A DNA stretch of 64,000 bases from the NCBI RefSeq assembly GCF_025567625.1, contig NZ_JAOQJC010000015.1, positions 62,001 to 126,000 on the forward strand. Reading direction: 5' to 3'. A model generated the notes under the pieces. That model saw nothing but the letters and a program-made list of their open reading frames with translations. It was not told where the DNA came from and searched no databases. Of the stretch, positions 9,078-16,866 are shown piece by piece. The first letter of the stretch is position 1, and every line of letters starts with the position of its first letter. Both the position numbers and the translations under genes were made by a program. Origin of the DNA: Paenibacillus sp. J5C2022 (GTDB lineage Bacteria > Bacillota > Bacilli > Paenibacillales > Paenibacillaceae).

Positions 9078-9728
9078 TCATCCGACAGTGGTCTCGACCA
9101 ATATATGCTGCTCAAGCTGTTTTTTTATTTTGTCCATGTTACCATCGAGAATCGTGTTCAGCAGCAGCTCATGTCCTTGCAGAACTGGGGTGAAATCGTC
9201 GTAGGTCTGTCCCTCCACGATAAAATGCAATCGGATTCGATTGTAGATGGAACTCCATATGCCTAGTATGTTCGGCGTCTCCGACATCGTCAGCAAGTAT
9301 TCGTGAAAGGCCAGATCGCTATCCGCAAGCCTGTACAGATCGTTGTCTGCGGCCGCTTTCCTCATATCGTCGACCAATTGGACTAGGTTCGCCTTATGGT
9401 GCTCATCAAGAGCGGGCAGCGCCTTGCGTATCGCGAACGTCTCCAGCGTCAACCGCATTGGAAGCAGCACTTCCGTTACTTCCTCACGGGAAATCTCTGC
9501 TACCATCGTGTCCTTGTACGGCTGTGAGTAGAGCACGCCTTCCTGCTCCAGCATGCGGAGGGCTTCGCGAATCGGGCCTCTGCTTACCCCCATCTGCTTC
9601 GCCATTTCCGCTTCGCGTAGGCGGTCGCCAGGCTTCAGCTTGCCCTGGAAGATGGCTTTGCGGATTTCATCTGTAATTTTATGGCGAAGCGATGTTGTTT
9701 TTTGTTCTTCGAATCGGAAATCACTCAT
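9078..9728 (-). CDS. GntR family transcriptional regulator, FadR/FCD subfamily
   Basis: 216 residues. The N-terminal winged helix-turn-helix (about residues 10-75) carries the family pattern IFQGKLKPGDRLREAEMAKQMGVSRGPIREALRMLEQEG (positions spread over about 28-66). The C-terminal helical FCD ligand domain (about 85-210) has the metal-binding-type residues in D..FHEYLL (about 125) and the later H of GHELLL. It is divergently transcribed from the M81/dehydratase/SDR operon, so local control of that operon is the natural inference. A strong dyad (GATTGT-AG-ACAATC, 9839-9852) sits over that operon's promoter, and a near copy lies at 38554. The likely effector is a small organic acid, which is what many FCD regulators bind. 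Start ATG 9728 has a modest AGGTAAG site. Confidence 0.88.
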   Translation of the reverse strand: MSDFRFEEQKTTSLRHKITDEIRKAIFQGKLKPGDRLREAEMAKQMGVSRGPIREALRMLEQEGVLYSQPYKDTMVAEISREEVTEVLLPMRLTLETFAIRKALPALDEHHKANLVQLVDDMRKAAADNDLYRLADSDLAFHEYLLTMSETPNILGIWSSIYNRIRLHFIVEGQTYDDFTPVLQGHELLLNTILDGNMDKIKKQLEQHILVETTVG

Positions 9729-9836
9729 ATCACTTACCTGCTCTCTTTCATAGCTTCATTGTTCGTATCTTTTATAGTACTGAAATGAAAGAAGGAAGTA
9801 AACAGTATTATAGACGACATCCCAAATGTAATATGT

Positions 9837-9860
9837 AAGATTGTAGACAATCATACAATT
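9837..9860 (+). promoter_or_regulatory. Probable GntR operator, copy 1
   Basis: Contains the perfect dyad GATTGT-AG-ACAATC (9839-9852) and a further ACAATT half-site. 21 of 24 bases match the site at 38554-38577. It overlaps the -35 and spacer of the promoter below, which would suit repression. That the neighbouring GntR protein binds here is inferred. Confidence 0.65.
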
Positions 9861-9872
9861 CGGGTGTATAGT
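9844..9872 (+). promoter_or_regulatory. Promoter of the M81/dehydratase/SDR operon
   Basis: TAGACA (9844-9849), 17-base spacer, TATAGT (9867-9872). The expected transcript start is near 9879, which rules out ATG 9884 as translation start for lack of a leader and favours TTG 9911. The same geometry (TAGACA-N17-TATACT) recurs at 38561-38589. Confidence 0.6.
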
Positions 9873-9910
9873 TAAACCGTAAAATGAAATCGATAAGGCG
9901 GTGGAGGACA

Positions 9911-11425
9911 TTGCGGGTGTTGGTCGGAGGAATTTCGCAGGAAAGCAATACATTCAGTCCGTCTCCGAGCACAATGGATGATTTCCGAAGTCAATTGTTC
10001 GTGCAAGGCGAGGAATTGGAGAAGATGAACGTTGCCAATGAGATTAACGGCTTCTATCAAGCAGCGAGAGAAGAAGGTGTCACATGCATTCCTACTTTGT
10101 TCGGTCATGCGGTCTCATCCGGCGTATTCAAGCGGGAAGCGCTTCAAGAGCTGAAGCTGCTTTTGGAAGACCATCTGCGTAAGGCAGGAGATTACGACGG
10201 GGTCTTCTTTGCTTTTCATGGGGCGATGGTGGCGGAGGGCTGCGACGATGTAGAAGGAGAATTGCTTGGTGTAATACGAAGCGTCATAGGCAAGGATGTG
10301 CCGCTCGTGATTTCACTGGATCTTCATGCCAACGTGACTCGGAGGATGATTCAGCAAGTCAATGGACTTATTGGATTCCGAACGTTTCCCCATATTGATT
10401 TTGTCCAGACCGGATCGCGAGCGGCAAAGCTGCTGTTCTCGATCATGCGTCGGGGAGTCGCTCCTGCCGTGGCAATGGTGAAGGTGCCGATGATTGTGCC
10501 CGCAGAGAACGGTCAGACGATGCATGGACCGTTCGCCGAATTATGGAGGGAGGCGGTCAAGGGGGAGCAGTCGGGAGATGCGATTGCGACATCGCTGTTC
10601 CCGGTTCAGCCTTGGCTGGATATCCAGGAGATGGGCTTCGCATCCGTCGTCGTCGGAGCCGACGAGTGCAGTGCACAGAAGGAAGCGGAGCGGCTGGCCG
10701 ATCTGGCATGGCAGTTAAGGGAGCAGTTCGATGTACAGCTATATTCTGTGGAGGAGGCTGTGGCGCTTGCATTATCCTGTCCGAGCGGGGCTCCGGTTGT
10801 TGTATCCGATTCGGCGGACAGTCCCGGAGCCGGCTCCACAGGAGACAGCAATGCAGTGCTGAAGCGGTTGCTTGACATGGGAATGGAGCATACGCTTACT
10901 TGCCTGATGACGATGGTCGATGCTCCAGCAGTTGACAAGGCAATTGCATCGGGAGTCGGAACCGCGATAAAGCTCAGCCTGGGTTACTCGGTGCATACAA
11001 GCGGAGGCGAACCGCTATTCGTGGAAGGTACCGTAAGACGAATCGGGGACGGGAAGTTTCGCTTCGGGCAGGGCTATGCCGAGAATACGGTCGGCGATAT
11101 GGGAAGATGCGTCGTCTTCCAGGTTGGCACGATAACGGTGCTGTTGTCCGAGAAGCCCACCTTTACGGGAGATCCTGCCATGTATCGTTCTATGGGGCTG
11201 GAGCCGTTGGTCTACGATATGGTCATGGTGAAGTCGGCGAATCAATTCCGGGCGGAGTATGAGAAGCTGTCCGACCGCATCTATATTCTGGATACGCCCG
11301 GCAGCAGCACGGCCAATTTGTTATCGCTGCCATACAACAGAATTGAGAGGCCGATGTATCCGTTCGAACAGACCTTCCATTGGTCAAGCGCGGAGAGCGG
11401 CAGCAAGGGAAAGGCGGGGAAGTAG
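9911..11425 (+). CDS. M81 family (MlrC-like) metallopeptidase homologue
   Basis: 504 residues from TTG 9911, giving MRVLVGGISQESNTFSP, the normal N-terminus of the MlrC/M81 family. An ATG at 9884 is in frame but only about 5 bases after the predicted transcript start. GGAGG lies at 9903-9907. Family features include the N-terminal GGISQESNTFSP, FFAFHGAMVAEG, LDLHANVT with likely zinc ligands, GFRTFPHIDFVQTG, and VVSDSADSPGAGSTGDS in the second half. MlrC of sphingomonads cleaves linear microcystin, but most homologues sit in unrelated catabolic operons, so the true substrate is unknown; it may be an amide of a small acid. First gene of a three-gene operon whose next start follows its stop directly (TAGATG). 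Confidence 0.85.
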   Translation: MRVLVGGISQESNTFSPSPSTMDDFRSQLFVQGEELEKMNVANEINGFYQAAREEGVTCIPTLFGHAVSSGVFKREALQELKLLLEDHLRKAGDYDGVFFAFHGAMVAEGCDDVEGELLGVIRSVIGKDVPLVISLDLHANVTRRMIQQVNGLIGFRTFPHIDFVQTGSRAAKLLFSIMRRGVAPAVAMVKVPMIVPAENGQTMHGPFAELWREAVKGEQSGDAIATSLFPVQPWLDIQEMGFASVVVGADECSAQKEAERLADLAWQLREQFDVQLYSVEEAVALALSCPSGAPVVVSDSADSPGAGSTGDSNAVLKRLLDMGMEHTLTCLMTMVDAPAVDKAIASGVGTAIKLSLGYSVHTSGGEPLFVEGTVRRIGDGKFRFGQGYAENTVGDMGRCVVFQVGTITVLLSEKPTFTGDPAMYRSMGLEPLVYDMVMVKSANQFRAEYEKLSDRIYILDTPGSSTANLLSLPYNRIERPMYPFEQTFHWSSAESGSKGKAGK

Positions 11426-13156
11426 ATGGATAGCAGAAGGGAATTGGAAAGCCAGAAGGTACGGAAAATCAGCTTTGAAGGCGATGCGCTGCGGATGTCG
11501 ATGGACTGGTCGGTCGAAGATCTGGACAAAGTGCAAGTGCTTGTCGAGAGCACGCATGGGGCCAGTCATCCCAGTTCCTATCATCTCGGCGAACTGGTAG
11601 GCGAGATTGAGAAAGGCGTATTTCAAATGGGGGGGAAGCCCGCGCTGTATACGACGACCGATATTTGCGATGGGGTTGCGCAAGCACACAACGGCATGCA
11701 CTATTCCTTGCTGTCCCGGGATATGATTGCGTCGATGGTCGAGATTCACGCAATGGCTACGCCATTCGATGCGATGGTATTGTCATCGGCGGGAGACAAG
11801 GCTGTGCCTGCGCATCTTATGGCGATCGCACGGCTTAATATCCCCGCCATTCATGTGCCGGGTGGCGCTATGGGCGCGGGACCCTGCATGCGTTCCAATG
11901 AAGAGCTGTGGCATATGAGCGTGGAAGTCGATCAGAATAAAATGACGAAGGAGCAATTTCTGGCATTCCAGCGTTCTTGCTGTCCCACCTGCGGGGCGTG
12001 CCAATATATGGGGACGGCGGCTACGATGCAGGTGATGGCGGAAGCGCTTGGGTTGGCGCTGCCTTGGTCGGCGCTTATTCCGGCGACGAATGCCGAGATC
12101 AAGCGAGCGGCACGTGCAGCCGGGCAGCAGGTGATGCGTCTTGTCGAGGGAGGAATCACGCCATCTCGCATATTGACGCGCGAGGCATTCGAGAATGCAA
12201 TCATGATTCATTCCGCCGTCGGCGGATCGTTGAATGCGGTTATGCATCTTATTGCGGTAGCCAGGGAGATCGGGATTGAGCTTGAAGCAGACACGTTCGA
12301 CCGCATCCATCGCAGCATACCGGTGCTCGTCGATACGAAGACGGCGGGCCAATATCCAACCGAGCTGTTCTGGTATGCGGGAGGTGTTCCATCAGTCATG
12401 CTTGAACTGAAGAATGAACTTCACTTGGACCAATTAACCGTGACCGGACACACAATTCGTGATAATCTGGAAGCATTCCGCAACAATGAAATGCCTGGAT
12501 TCGCAGAGATGTTCCTGGCGAATTACAAGCTGAATCGGCGCAACGTCATCTATCCGTTCAAGAAGCCGTTGAAGAAGGAAGGTTCGCTTGCCGTATTGAA
12601 GGGGAACCTGGCTCCGAAGGGGTGTACGATCAAGAAGTCGGCGGTTGTCCAAGAGATGCAAGTACATAGAGGCCCGGCCAAAGTGTTCGATTCGGAGCGT
12701 GCGGCGGTGGATGCGCTTCTGGCGAAGGAGATTGTGCCCGGCGATATCATTATTATTCGCTATCAAGGGCCGAAGGCGGTCGGCATGCCGGAGATGTTCT
12801 TCATGTCGGAGCTGATCGCATCCGATCCGGAGCTGTCACGCACGACTTCATTGGTGACGGACGGCAGATTCTCCGGGGCTACGAGGGGACCTTGCGTCGG
12901 ATATTTGGGGCCGGAAGCGCTTGACGGCGGCCCTATCGCCGTGGTGCAGAACAATGATATGATCGTGATCGATATCCCGAACCGTTCAATCGACATCGTG
13001 GGTACGGACGGCAAGGAGCAGGCCCCTGATGAAATTGCAGCCATTATCGAACGGCGCCTTGGCAAGTGGGCTCCCCCCAAGCTTGAGCATAAGGGGGCAT
13101 TATTGCAATATACGCGATCGGCACGTCCCGCATTGGATGGCGGATCTTGCTCATGA
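11426..13156 (+). CDS. IlvD/Edd family dehydratase, sugar-acid type
   Basis: 576 residues. It matches the dihydroxy-acid/phosphogluconate dehydratase family: TDICDG (Cys81), RLNIPAIHVPGGAMGAGP, CCPTCGACQYMGTAATMQ (Cys192), and the C-terminal DGRFSGATRGPCVGYLGPEAL. The closest pattern I recall is the xylonate-type YjhG/YagF branch, which uses DPCDG and GGCQ for its cluster ligands. Its third ligand, the Cys of the CDK motif, is here Gly123 (SAGDKAVPAH), so the Fe-S cluster may be altered or completed by another Cys (154, 185, 186, 189). A role in branched-chain amino-acid synthesis is unlikely given this branch and the operon. The ATG abuts the upstream stop, so translation is coupled. Downstream the SDR follows after 17 bases. 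Confidence 0.83.
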   Translation: MDSRRELESQKVRKISFEGDALRMSMDWSVEDLDKVQVLVESTHGASHPSSYHLGELVGEIEKGVFQMGGKPALYTTTDICDGVAQAHNGMHYSLLSRDMIASMVEIHAMATPFDAMVLSSAGDKAVPAHLMAIARLNIPAIHVPGGAMGAGPCMRSNEELWHMSVEVDQNKMTKEQFLAFQRSCCPTCGACQYMGTAATMQVMAEALGLALPWSALIPATNAEIKRAARAAGQQVMRLVEGGITPSRILTREAFENAIMIHSAVGGSLNAVMHLIAVAREIGIELEADTFDRIHRSIPVLVDTKTAGQYPTELFWYAGGVPSVMLELKNELHLDQLTVTGHTIRDNLEAFRNNEMPGFAEMFLANYKLNRRNVIYPFKKPLKKEGSLAVLKGNLAPKGCTIKKSAVVQEMQVHRGPAKVFDSERAAVDALLAKEIVPGDIIIIRYQGPKAVGMPEMFFMSELIASDPELSRTTSLVTDGRFSGATRGPCVGYLGPEALDGGPIAVVQNNDMIVIDIPNRSIDIVGTDGKEQAPDEIAAIIERRLGKWAPPKLEHKGALLQYTRSARPALDGGSCS

Positions 13157-13173
13157 ACGAGGAGGCAGCAAGC

Positions 13174-13935
13174 ATGAGGTTAGAAGGTAGAACGGTCATT
13201 ATTACCGGAGCTGCGCGCTCCATTGGTGCGACGATTGCGAAGCGCTTCGCCCAGGAAGGAGCGAGCGTTGTCGTTAACGACATCGCTCACGCCGATCATG
13301 GGCATAACCTTGTAGAGGAGATCAGGAGGATGGGAGGCGAGGCGTTCTTCCATCAAGCGGATGTGTCCCTTGAAGATGAAGTGCAGGAGATGGTCGACGA
13401 GACGGTTCGCCGCTACGGCAAGATCGATATTTTGGTTAACAATGCGGCGATCGATCCTCGGAAGAAGTGGTATGAAATTTCGTCCGATGAGTGGGACCAT
13501 ATTATGAAGGTCAATGTCAAATCGCAGTTTTTGTGCGCGAAAGCGGTATTTCCGTCCATGAAAGCCAATCAATACGGCAAGATCATCAACGTTTCTTCCA
13601 TCACCTTTTTTACCGGACAAGCGGATTTCCTTCATTATGTCGCTTCCAAGGGCGCAGTCGTCGGCTTCACCCGTGCGCTGGCGCGGGAAGTTGGAGAACA
13701 TGGCATCACTGTGAATTGCATTACGCCGGGAGCCGTCTGGACGGAGACAGAGGAGGAGAAGGTGGGGGCTGAGGCGCTGATCGGCATTGAGGATTTTCTG
13801 GCAGATCGTCAGACATTCGCGCGGCGAATGAACTGCTCCGATCTGGAGGGGAGCTTTGTATTTCTCGCATCCGCTGATAGCGACTTCCTGACCGGGCAGA
13901 CGATTAACGTGGACGGCGGCTGGATGATGCATTAA
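13174..13935 (+). CDS. Short-chain dehydrogenase/reductase (SDR)
   Basis: 253 residues from ATG 13174, placed 8 bases after GAGGAGG (13159-13165). The frame reaches back to 13147 but would overlap that site. Classical SDR motifs: TGAARSIGATIA (nucleotide-binding Gly motif with Ser in the middle), Asp in VVVNDIAH suggesting NAD(H), NNAA, Ser in INVSS, and the catalytic Y-x3-K in YVASKG. The C-terminus is SDFLTGQTINVDGGWMMH. Last gene of the operon with the M81 protein and the IlvD/Edd dehydratase. It probably oxidises a hydroxy-acid or polyol intermediate of the same pathway; the substrate is not readable. A hairpin follows at 13957. Confidence 0.88.
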   Translation: MRLEGRTVIITGAARSIGATIAKRFAQEGASVVVNDIAHADHGHNLVEEIRRMGGEAFFHQADVSLEDEVQEMVDETVRRYGKIDILVNNAAIDPRKKWYEISSDEWDHIMKVNVKSQFLCAKAVFPSMKANQYGKIINVSSITFFTGQADFLHYVASKGAVVGFTRALAREVGEHGITVNCITPGAVWTETEEEKVGAEALIGIEDFLADRQTFARRMNCSDLEGSFVFLASADSDFLTGQTINVDGGWMMH

Positions 13936-13956
13936 TGCGATGAGATAGTCAACAAG

Positions 13957-13992
13957 AAAGCCTCTAGCTCCTCGATAAAGAGGGTTAGAGGC
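13957..13992 (+). terminator. Hairpin between convergent SDR and HxlR genes
   Basis: GCCTCTA (13960-13966) pairs with TAGAGGC (13986-13992), with extra pairs CTC/GAG inside. The downstream tail TTCTGTCCTTC is only moderately T-rich, so termination strength is uncertain. Confidence 0.55.
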
Positions 13993-14035
13993 TTCTGTCC
14001 TTCATGACTTAGGCATTTATAGGTTCCGGTAGCCG

Positions 14036-14344
14036 TTACATCCATTGTTCTCCCCATTTTTGGATGGATTCAATGACAGGCTTGAGGTCTCTTCCTTTAT
14101 CCGTCAGCTCGTATTCGATCCGCACCGGCATCTCTGGATACACCTGGCGATTGACAATGCCTAATGTCTCCAGCTCCTTCATGCGGTCTGTAAGCATCTT
14201 GTCGCTCATCTCCGGAATTTGCTCCTTCATATCCTTGAACCGTTTCGGCCCCCCGAGCAAGACACGTATAATTCTTCCTGTCCATTTCTTCCCTAGCAGA
14301 TCGGCCGCGGCTTCGTACCTTGGGCACATTGTAGAGTAATCCAA
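14036..14344 (-). CDS. HxlR family transcriptional regulator
   Basis: 102 residues from a TTG at 14344, chosen because GGGGTG precedes it and the promoter (TTACTT-N17-TACAAT on the minus strand, just upstream) would leave no room for the longer 132-residue frame. The protein reads MDYSTMCPRYEAAADLLGKKWTGRI and continues to a winged helix with the family signature PKRFKDMKEQIPEMSDKML and ...ELETLGIVNRQVYPEMPVRIEYELTD. HxlR proteins are small dimeric winged-helix regulators often sensing aldehydes, quinones or oxidants, sometimes through an N-terminal Cys; Cys7 is present here. The nearest upstream DNA on its strand holds only a transporter fragment. Confidence 0.85.
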   Translation of the reverse strand: MDYSTMCPRYEAAADLLGKKWTGRIIRVLLGGPKRFKDMKEQIPEMSDKMLTDRMKELETLGIVNRQVYPEMPVRIEYELTDKGRDLKPVIESIQKWGEQWM

Positions 14345-14405
14345 TGCTATCACCCCGTTTCTTAATAAACATTGTAACATATTTACGAACAAAAAGTAAG
14401 TGCAA

Positions 14406-14541
14406 TCAAAGCCGAATGACGACAAGTCCGGCAATCATGCAGCAGAACGCCAGCCATTGCATGGCTGTCAGCTTCTCCTTGTAGACGATAATGGCTCCGG
14501 CGGCCACGACAAGACTGTTCGTCGCGAATGGCCATCCACAG
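14406..14541 (-). pseudogene. C-terminal remnant of a drug/metabolite (DMT/EamA-type) transporter
   Basis: On the minus strand a frame ending in TGA at 14406-14408 reads ATNSLVVAAGAIIVYKEK, then LTAMQWLAFCCMIAGLVVIRL. This is the pattern of the last one and a half helices of EamA/SMR-like transporters (conserved Glu/Lys-Glu before the final helix). Nothing transporter-like precedes it; the sequence becomes unrelated around 14540. Read as a 5'-truncated relic, not a functional gene. Fragment identity is by pattern only. Confidence 0.45.
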
Positions 14542-14612
14542 CCACATGTCCGATCACACTCCAGCATTTGTTACACAAATGAAATGTTTCTGTTACGTCC
14601 ATTTCACATCCA

Positions 14613-14643
14613 GGGGGTATTATAGTGGCAAGACCCCCTTTTC
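14613..14643 (+). terminator. Orphan hairpin with short T tail
   Basis: GGGGGT (14613-14618) pairs with ACCCCC (14633-14638), then TTTTC. No gene on the plus strand ends here. Confidence 0.4.
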
Positions 14644-14657
14644 ATATAATATATTGA

Positions 14658-14688
14658 GGACCTGCAGAGAGCGGGTCCGCTTTTTTTT
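14658..14688 (+). terminator. Orphan intrinsic terminator
   Basis: GGACCTGC (14658-14665) pairs with GCGGGTCC (14671-14678), one G-U, loop AGAGA, then GC and eight T. With no upstream plus-strand gene it may end a small RNA or be left from a deleted gene. Confidence 0.6.
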
Positions 14689-14700
14689 GTCTGGGCAACT

Positions 14701-14926
14701 GAAAGTAACCTACCATCGCTCAAAATGGTCACATGGCACCTGAAAATTAGCAAAAAGAGAGTGCTATCGCTCAAAATGATCACATAGCCCAGCTAAAGTG
14801 CCACGTCTCATTTGAAAGTAACCTTCTATCGCTCATATTGCTAACATAGCCATCAAAAATGAGTGGAGAATGTGCGCTATCGCTCAAAATGATCGCATAG
14901 CCCCACTAATAGCGCCCCTCCTAAGG
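14701..14926 (+). repeat. Tandem duplication of a 113-bp unit carrying two small hairpins each
   Basis: GAAAGTAACC starts at 14701 and again at 14814, and GCTATCGCTC at 14763 and 14876, both exactly 113 bases apart. Each unit has two copies of a motif of about 26 bases: CYAT-CGCTC...-ATRG (14712-14735, 14763-14788, 14826-14850, 14876-14901). Copy 1 has CCAT/ATGG where the others have CTAT/ATAG, a paired change that keeps the stem. No open frame of interest. This fills the gap between the transporter remnant and the HisJ gene. Confidence 0.7.
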
Positions 14927-14966
14927 TTAAGATACCTCAGCGTTTATGCAAGGCAATCAAGATTCC

Positions 14967-15007
14967 AAAAAAACCTCCCTGGCCACCGGTCAGGCGGAAA
15001 GGGAGGT
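14967..15007 (-). terminator. Terminator of the LysR-HisJ unit
   Basis: On the minus strand ACCTCCCT (15007-15000) pairs with AGGGAGGT (14980-14973) and is followed by a T run (A run 14967-14973 on the plus strand). Confidence 0.82.
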
Positions 15008-15032
15008 GCTCCTGCTAAAGGGGTGTGCTGTA

Positions 15033-15842
15033 TTAAAGCGGCACAACGACGGGCTTCCGCTGGCGGTAGAACAGCCATTGCCTAAAGCCGATTTCCTTCA
15101 GCCGCTTCGCCACGAGCTCCCATTCGTCGCCGACGCGTCCGGGAACGTGCGCATCTGACCCGAAGGTGACGTTAACGCCGAAGTGGAGCGCCCGCTCCAG
15201 AATGTCGTCAGACGGATACCAGCCGCCTACATCCTTTGTGCTGCCAGACGTGTTGATCTCGATCGAGACGCCGCACTCGCCGATTGTCCGCAAGCAGTCG
15301 TCAATGCTCTCCGCAGCGGGTATATCGGAGAAGGCGGGATAATAGCCTTTCATCGCATCGATATGTCCCAGTATATCGAACATGCCGCTGCGCGCGGATT
15401 GCTTGATCAGATCATAATACGTTTCCTTCTCCGCAACATGGTCCGCTTCGTCTAGCTTCTTCCATCGGTTGCGATTGAATATGCTGACGCCCCCGACTTG
15501 ATGCACCGAACCGATCAAGTAATCGAAGGGGATGTCCCGGTAAACTTCCCGATACACTTCGGCATGATCCGGGAAGAAGTCCGACTCCATGCCCAGCAGC
15601 ACTTCGATGCGGCCTTCGTATTTCCGCTTGAGTCGCAGTACTTCTTCCACATAATTGCGAAGGTCGCTCGTGGCCATCGCGATTCCGGGGAAAGGCTGAT
15701 CCTCATCGTGGTAGAAGAACGGACTATGATCGGATATGCCGATGACCTTTAGCCCCGCATCCATCCCTGCCACAATATAATCTTCAATGTTGCCGTCCGC
15801 ATGGCCGCATCTGATATGATGGGTATGTAAATCGAATTTCAT
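15033..15842 (-). CDS. hisJ: HisJ-type histidinol-phosphatase, PHP superfamily
   Basis: 269 residues from ATG 15842, nine bases after AGGAGG; an upstream in-frame ATG overlaps that site. PHP-domain metal motifs are clear: MKFDLHTHHIRCGHADG (HxH), GISDHSPF, LGMESDFFPDH, a later IGSVHQV, and near the end FGSDAH. Length and order fit HisJ of Bacillus, which removes phosphate from L-histidinol phosphate in histidine synthesis. There are no other his genes here; many PHP proteins of this size act on other phosphoesters, so the specific role is less sure than the family. It starts 18 bases after the LysR stop and is likely co-transcribed with it. Confidence 0.8.
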   Translation of the reverse strand: MKFDLHTHHIRCGHADGNIEDYIVAGMDAGLKVIGISDHSPFFYHDEDQPFPGIAMATSDLRNYVEEVLRLKRKYEGRIEVLLGMESDFFPDHAEVYREVYRDIPFDYLIGSVHQVGGVSIFNRNRWKKLDEADHVAEKETYYDLIKQSARSGMFDILGHIDAMKGYYPAFSDIPAAESIDDCLRTIGECGVSIEINTSGSTKDVGGWYPSDDILERALHFGVNVTFGSDAHVPGRVGDEWELVAKRLKEIGFRQWLFYRQRKPVVVPL

Positions 15843-15860
15843 CTTACCATTCCTCCTCAT

Positions 15861-16763
15861 CTACTCGCTGCTTATGAAGTGATGCTCAGGCATTCCTTTC
15901 AAATCGCTCAGAAATTGCTGCATGGCCGTATTCAAATAACGGCCCGACTTGTACACGACACCGACGGGATGGGGCGTCTCCAGTTCATTCACCTTAATCA
16001 TCTTGAGCGTGCCCAGCTTCAATTCATTGGGAATCGAAAGCTTGGATACGATAGCGGCGCCAAGATCAATCTCCACCATACGCTTAATTTCTTCGCTGCT
16101 GGACAACTCCATCACGATATTCGGTTGTACATTGTATTTGTTGAAGATGCCGTCCACGAAGCGGCGGCCTAGCGTGTCGGGTGCAAGCATGATCATCGGC
16201 ACGTCTTTTAATTTGTCGATGGTGGTATGATTCAAATGGCTTAAGGGGTGGTCGGGCGAGACGACAAGCTCGAACGTGTCATAATAAAGGATGGATGAAT
16301 CGATATTGGGAATTTTCTCTGACAAGTAAGTAATGCCTACATCCAGCGTGCCGCTCTCGACACTGTTCATCACTTGCGTGGATGGCATCGTATAAATCGT
16401 TGTTTTTATAAGCGGATACTGGTTTTGGAAGTAGGACAGCACTCGCGGCAATATTTGTACGGCTATGGATGCAGTCGTTCCCAATATAATATGCCCTTGC
16501 GGCGTCTGATTTAAATCGGACAGCTTCATCTTCAGCTCTTCCACGATAGAGAGTATCTGCTCTGCATGCTCCAGGAATACTTTACCGTGGTCCGTTAACG
16601 TAACGGGCTGATTGCGGTCGATCAGCACCGTCTTGAATTCGTCTTCCAAGCTCTTGATCTGAGCGGATACCGCGGGCTGAGTCAAGTTAAGCAGCTCGCC
16701 AGCCTTGCGGAAGCTCATCGTTTTGGAAATGGTGAGCAGTGTTTCAAGTTGGCTCATATTCAT
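15861..16763 (-). CDS. LysR family transcriptional regulator
   Basis: 300 residues, the family's usual length. The N-terminal winged HTH (residues about 3-65) reads MSQLETLLTISKTMSFRKAG, then ELLNLTQPAVSAQIKSLEDE. The rest is a two-lobe periplasmic-binding-like effector domain (about 90-295) with ILGTTASIAVQILPRVLSYF and a DVGITYLSE stretch. ATG 16763 is preceded by AAAGGGGG. It is co-directional with, and 18 bases ahead of, the HisJ-type gene; CorA lies 90 bases upstream behind its own terminator. LysR genes often regulate a divergent neighbour, but there is none here, so targets are unknown. Confidence 0.9.
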   Translation of the reverse strand: MNMSQLETLLTISKTMSFRKAGELLNLTQPAVSAQIKSLEDEFKTVLIDRNQPVTLTDHGKVFLEHAEQILSIVEELKMKLSDLNQTPQGHIILGTTASIAVQILPRVLSYFQNQYPLIKTTIYTMPSTQVMNSVESGTLDVGITYLSEKIPNIDSSILYYDTFELVVSPDHPLSHLNHTTIDKLKDVPMIMLAPDTLGRRFVDGIFNKYNVQPNIVMELSSSEEIKRMVEIDLGAAIVSKLSIPNELKLGTLKMIKVNELETPHPVGVVYKSGRYLNTAMQQFLSDLKGMPEHHFISSE

Positions 16764-16837
16764 AGCCAGTCATTCCCCCTTTCAACAGCCGAAAGCACAC
16801 TGGCTTTCTCATTATAGCGAATAATTCGATTTCCATC

Positions 16838-16866
16838 AAAAAAAGGAATGGCGCTACAGCCACTCC
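16838..16866 (-). terminator. Terminator overlapping the corA stop codon
   Basis: On the minus strand GGAGTGGC (16866-16859) pairs with GCCATTCC (16852-16845), one G-U, followed by seven T. The stem includes the last codons of corA, which stops at 16854. Confidence 0.85.

Noticed and set aside
9884..9910. ATG 9884 as the start of the M81 protein
   Set aside because: It is only about five bases from the predicted transcript start and adds nine residues not typical of the family; TTG 9911 follows GGAGG and gives the standard N-terminus.
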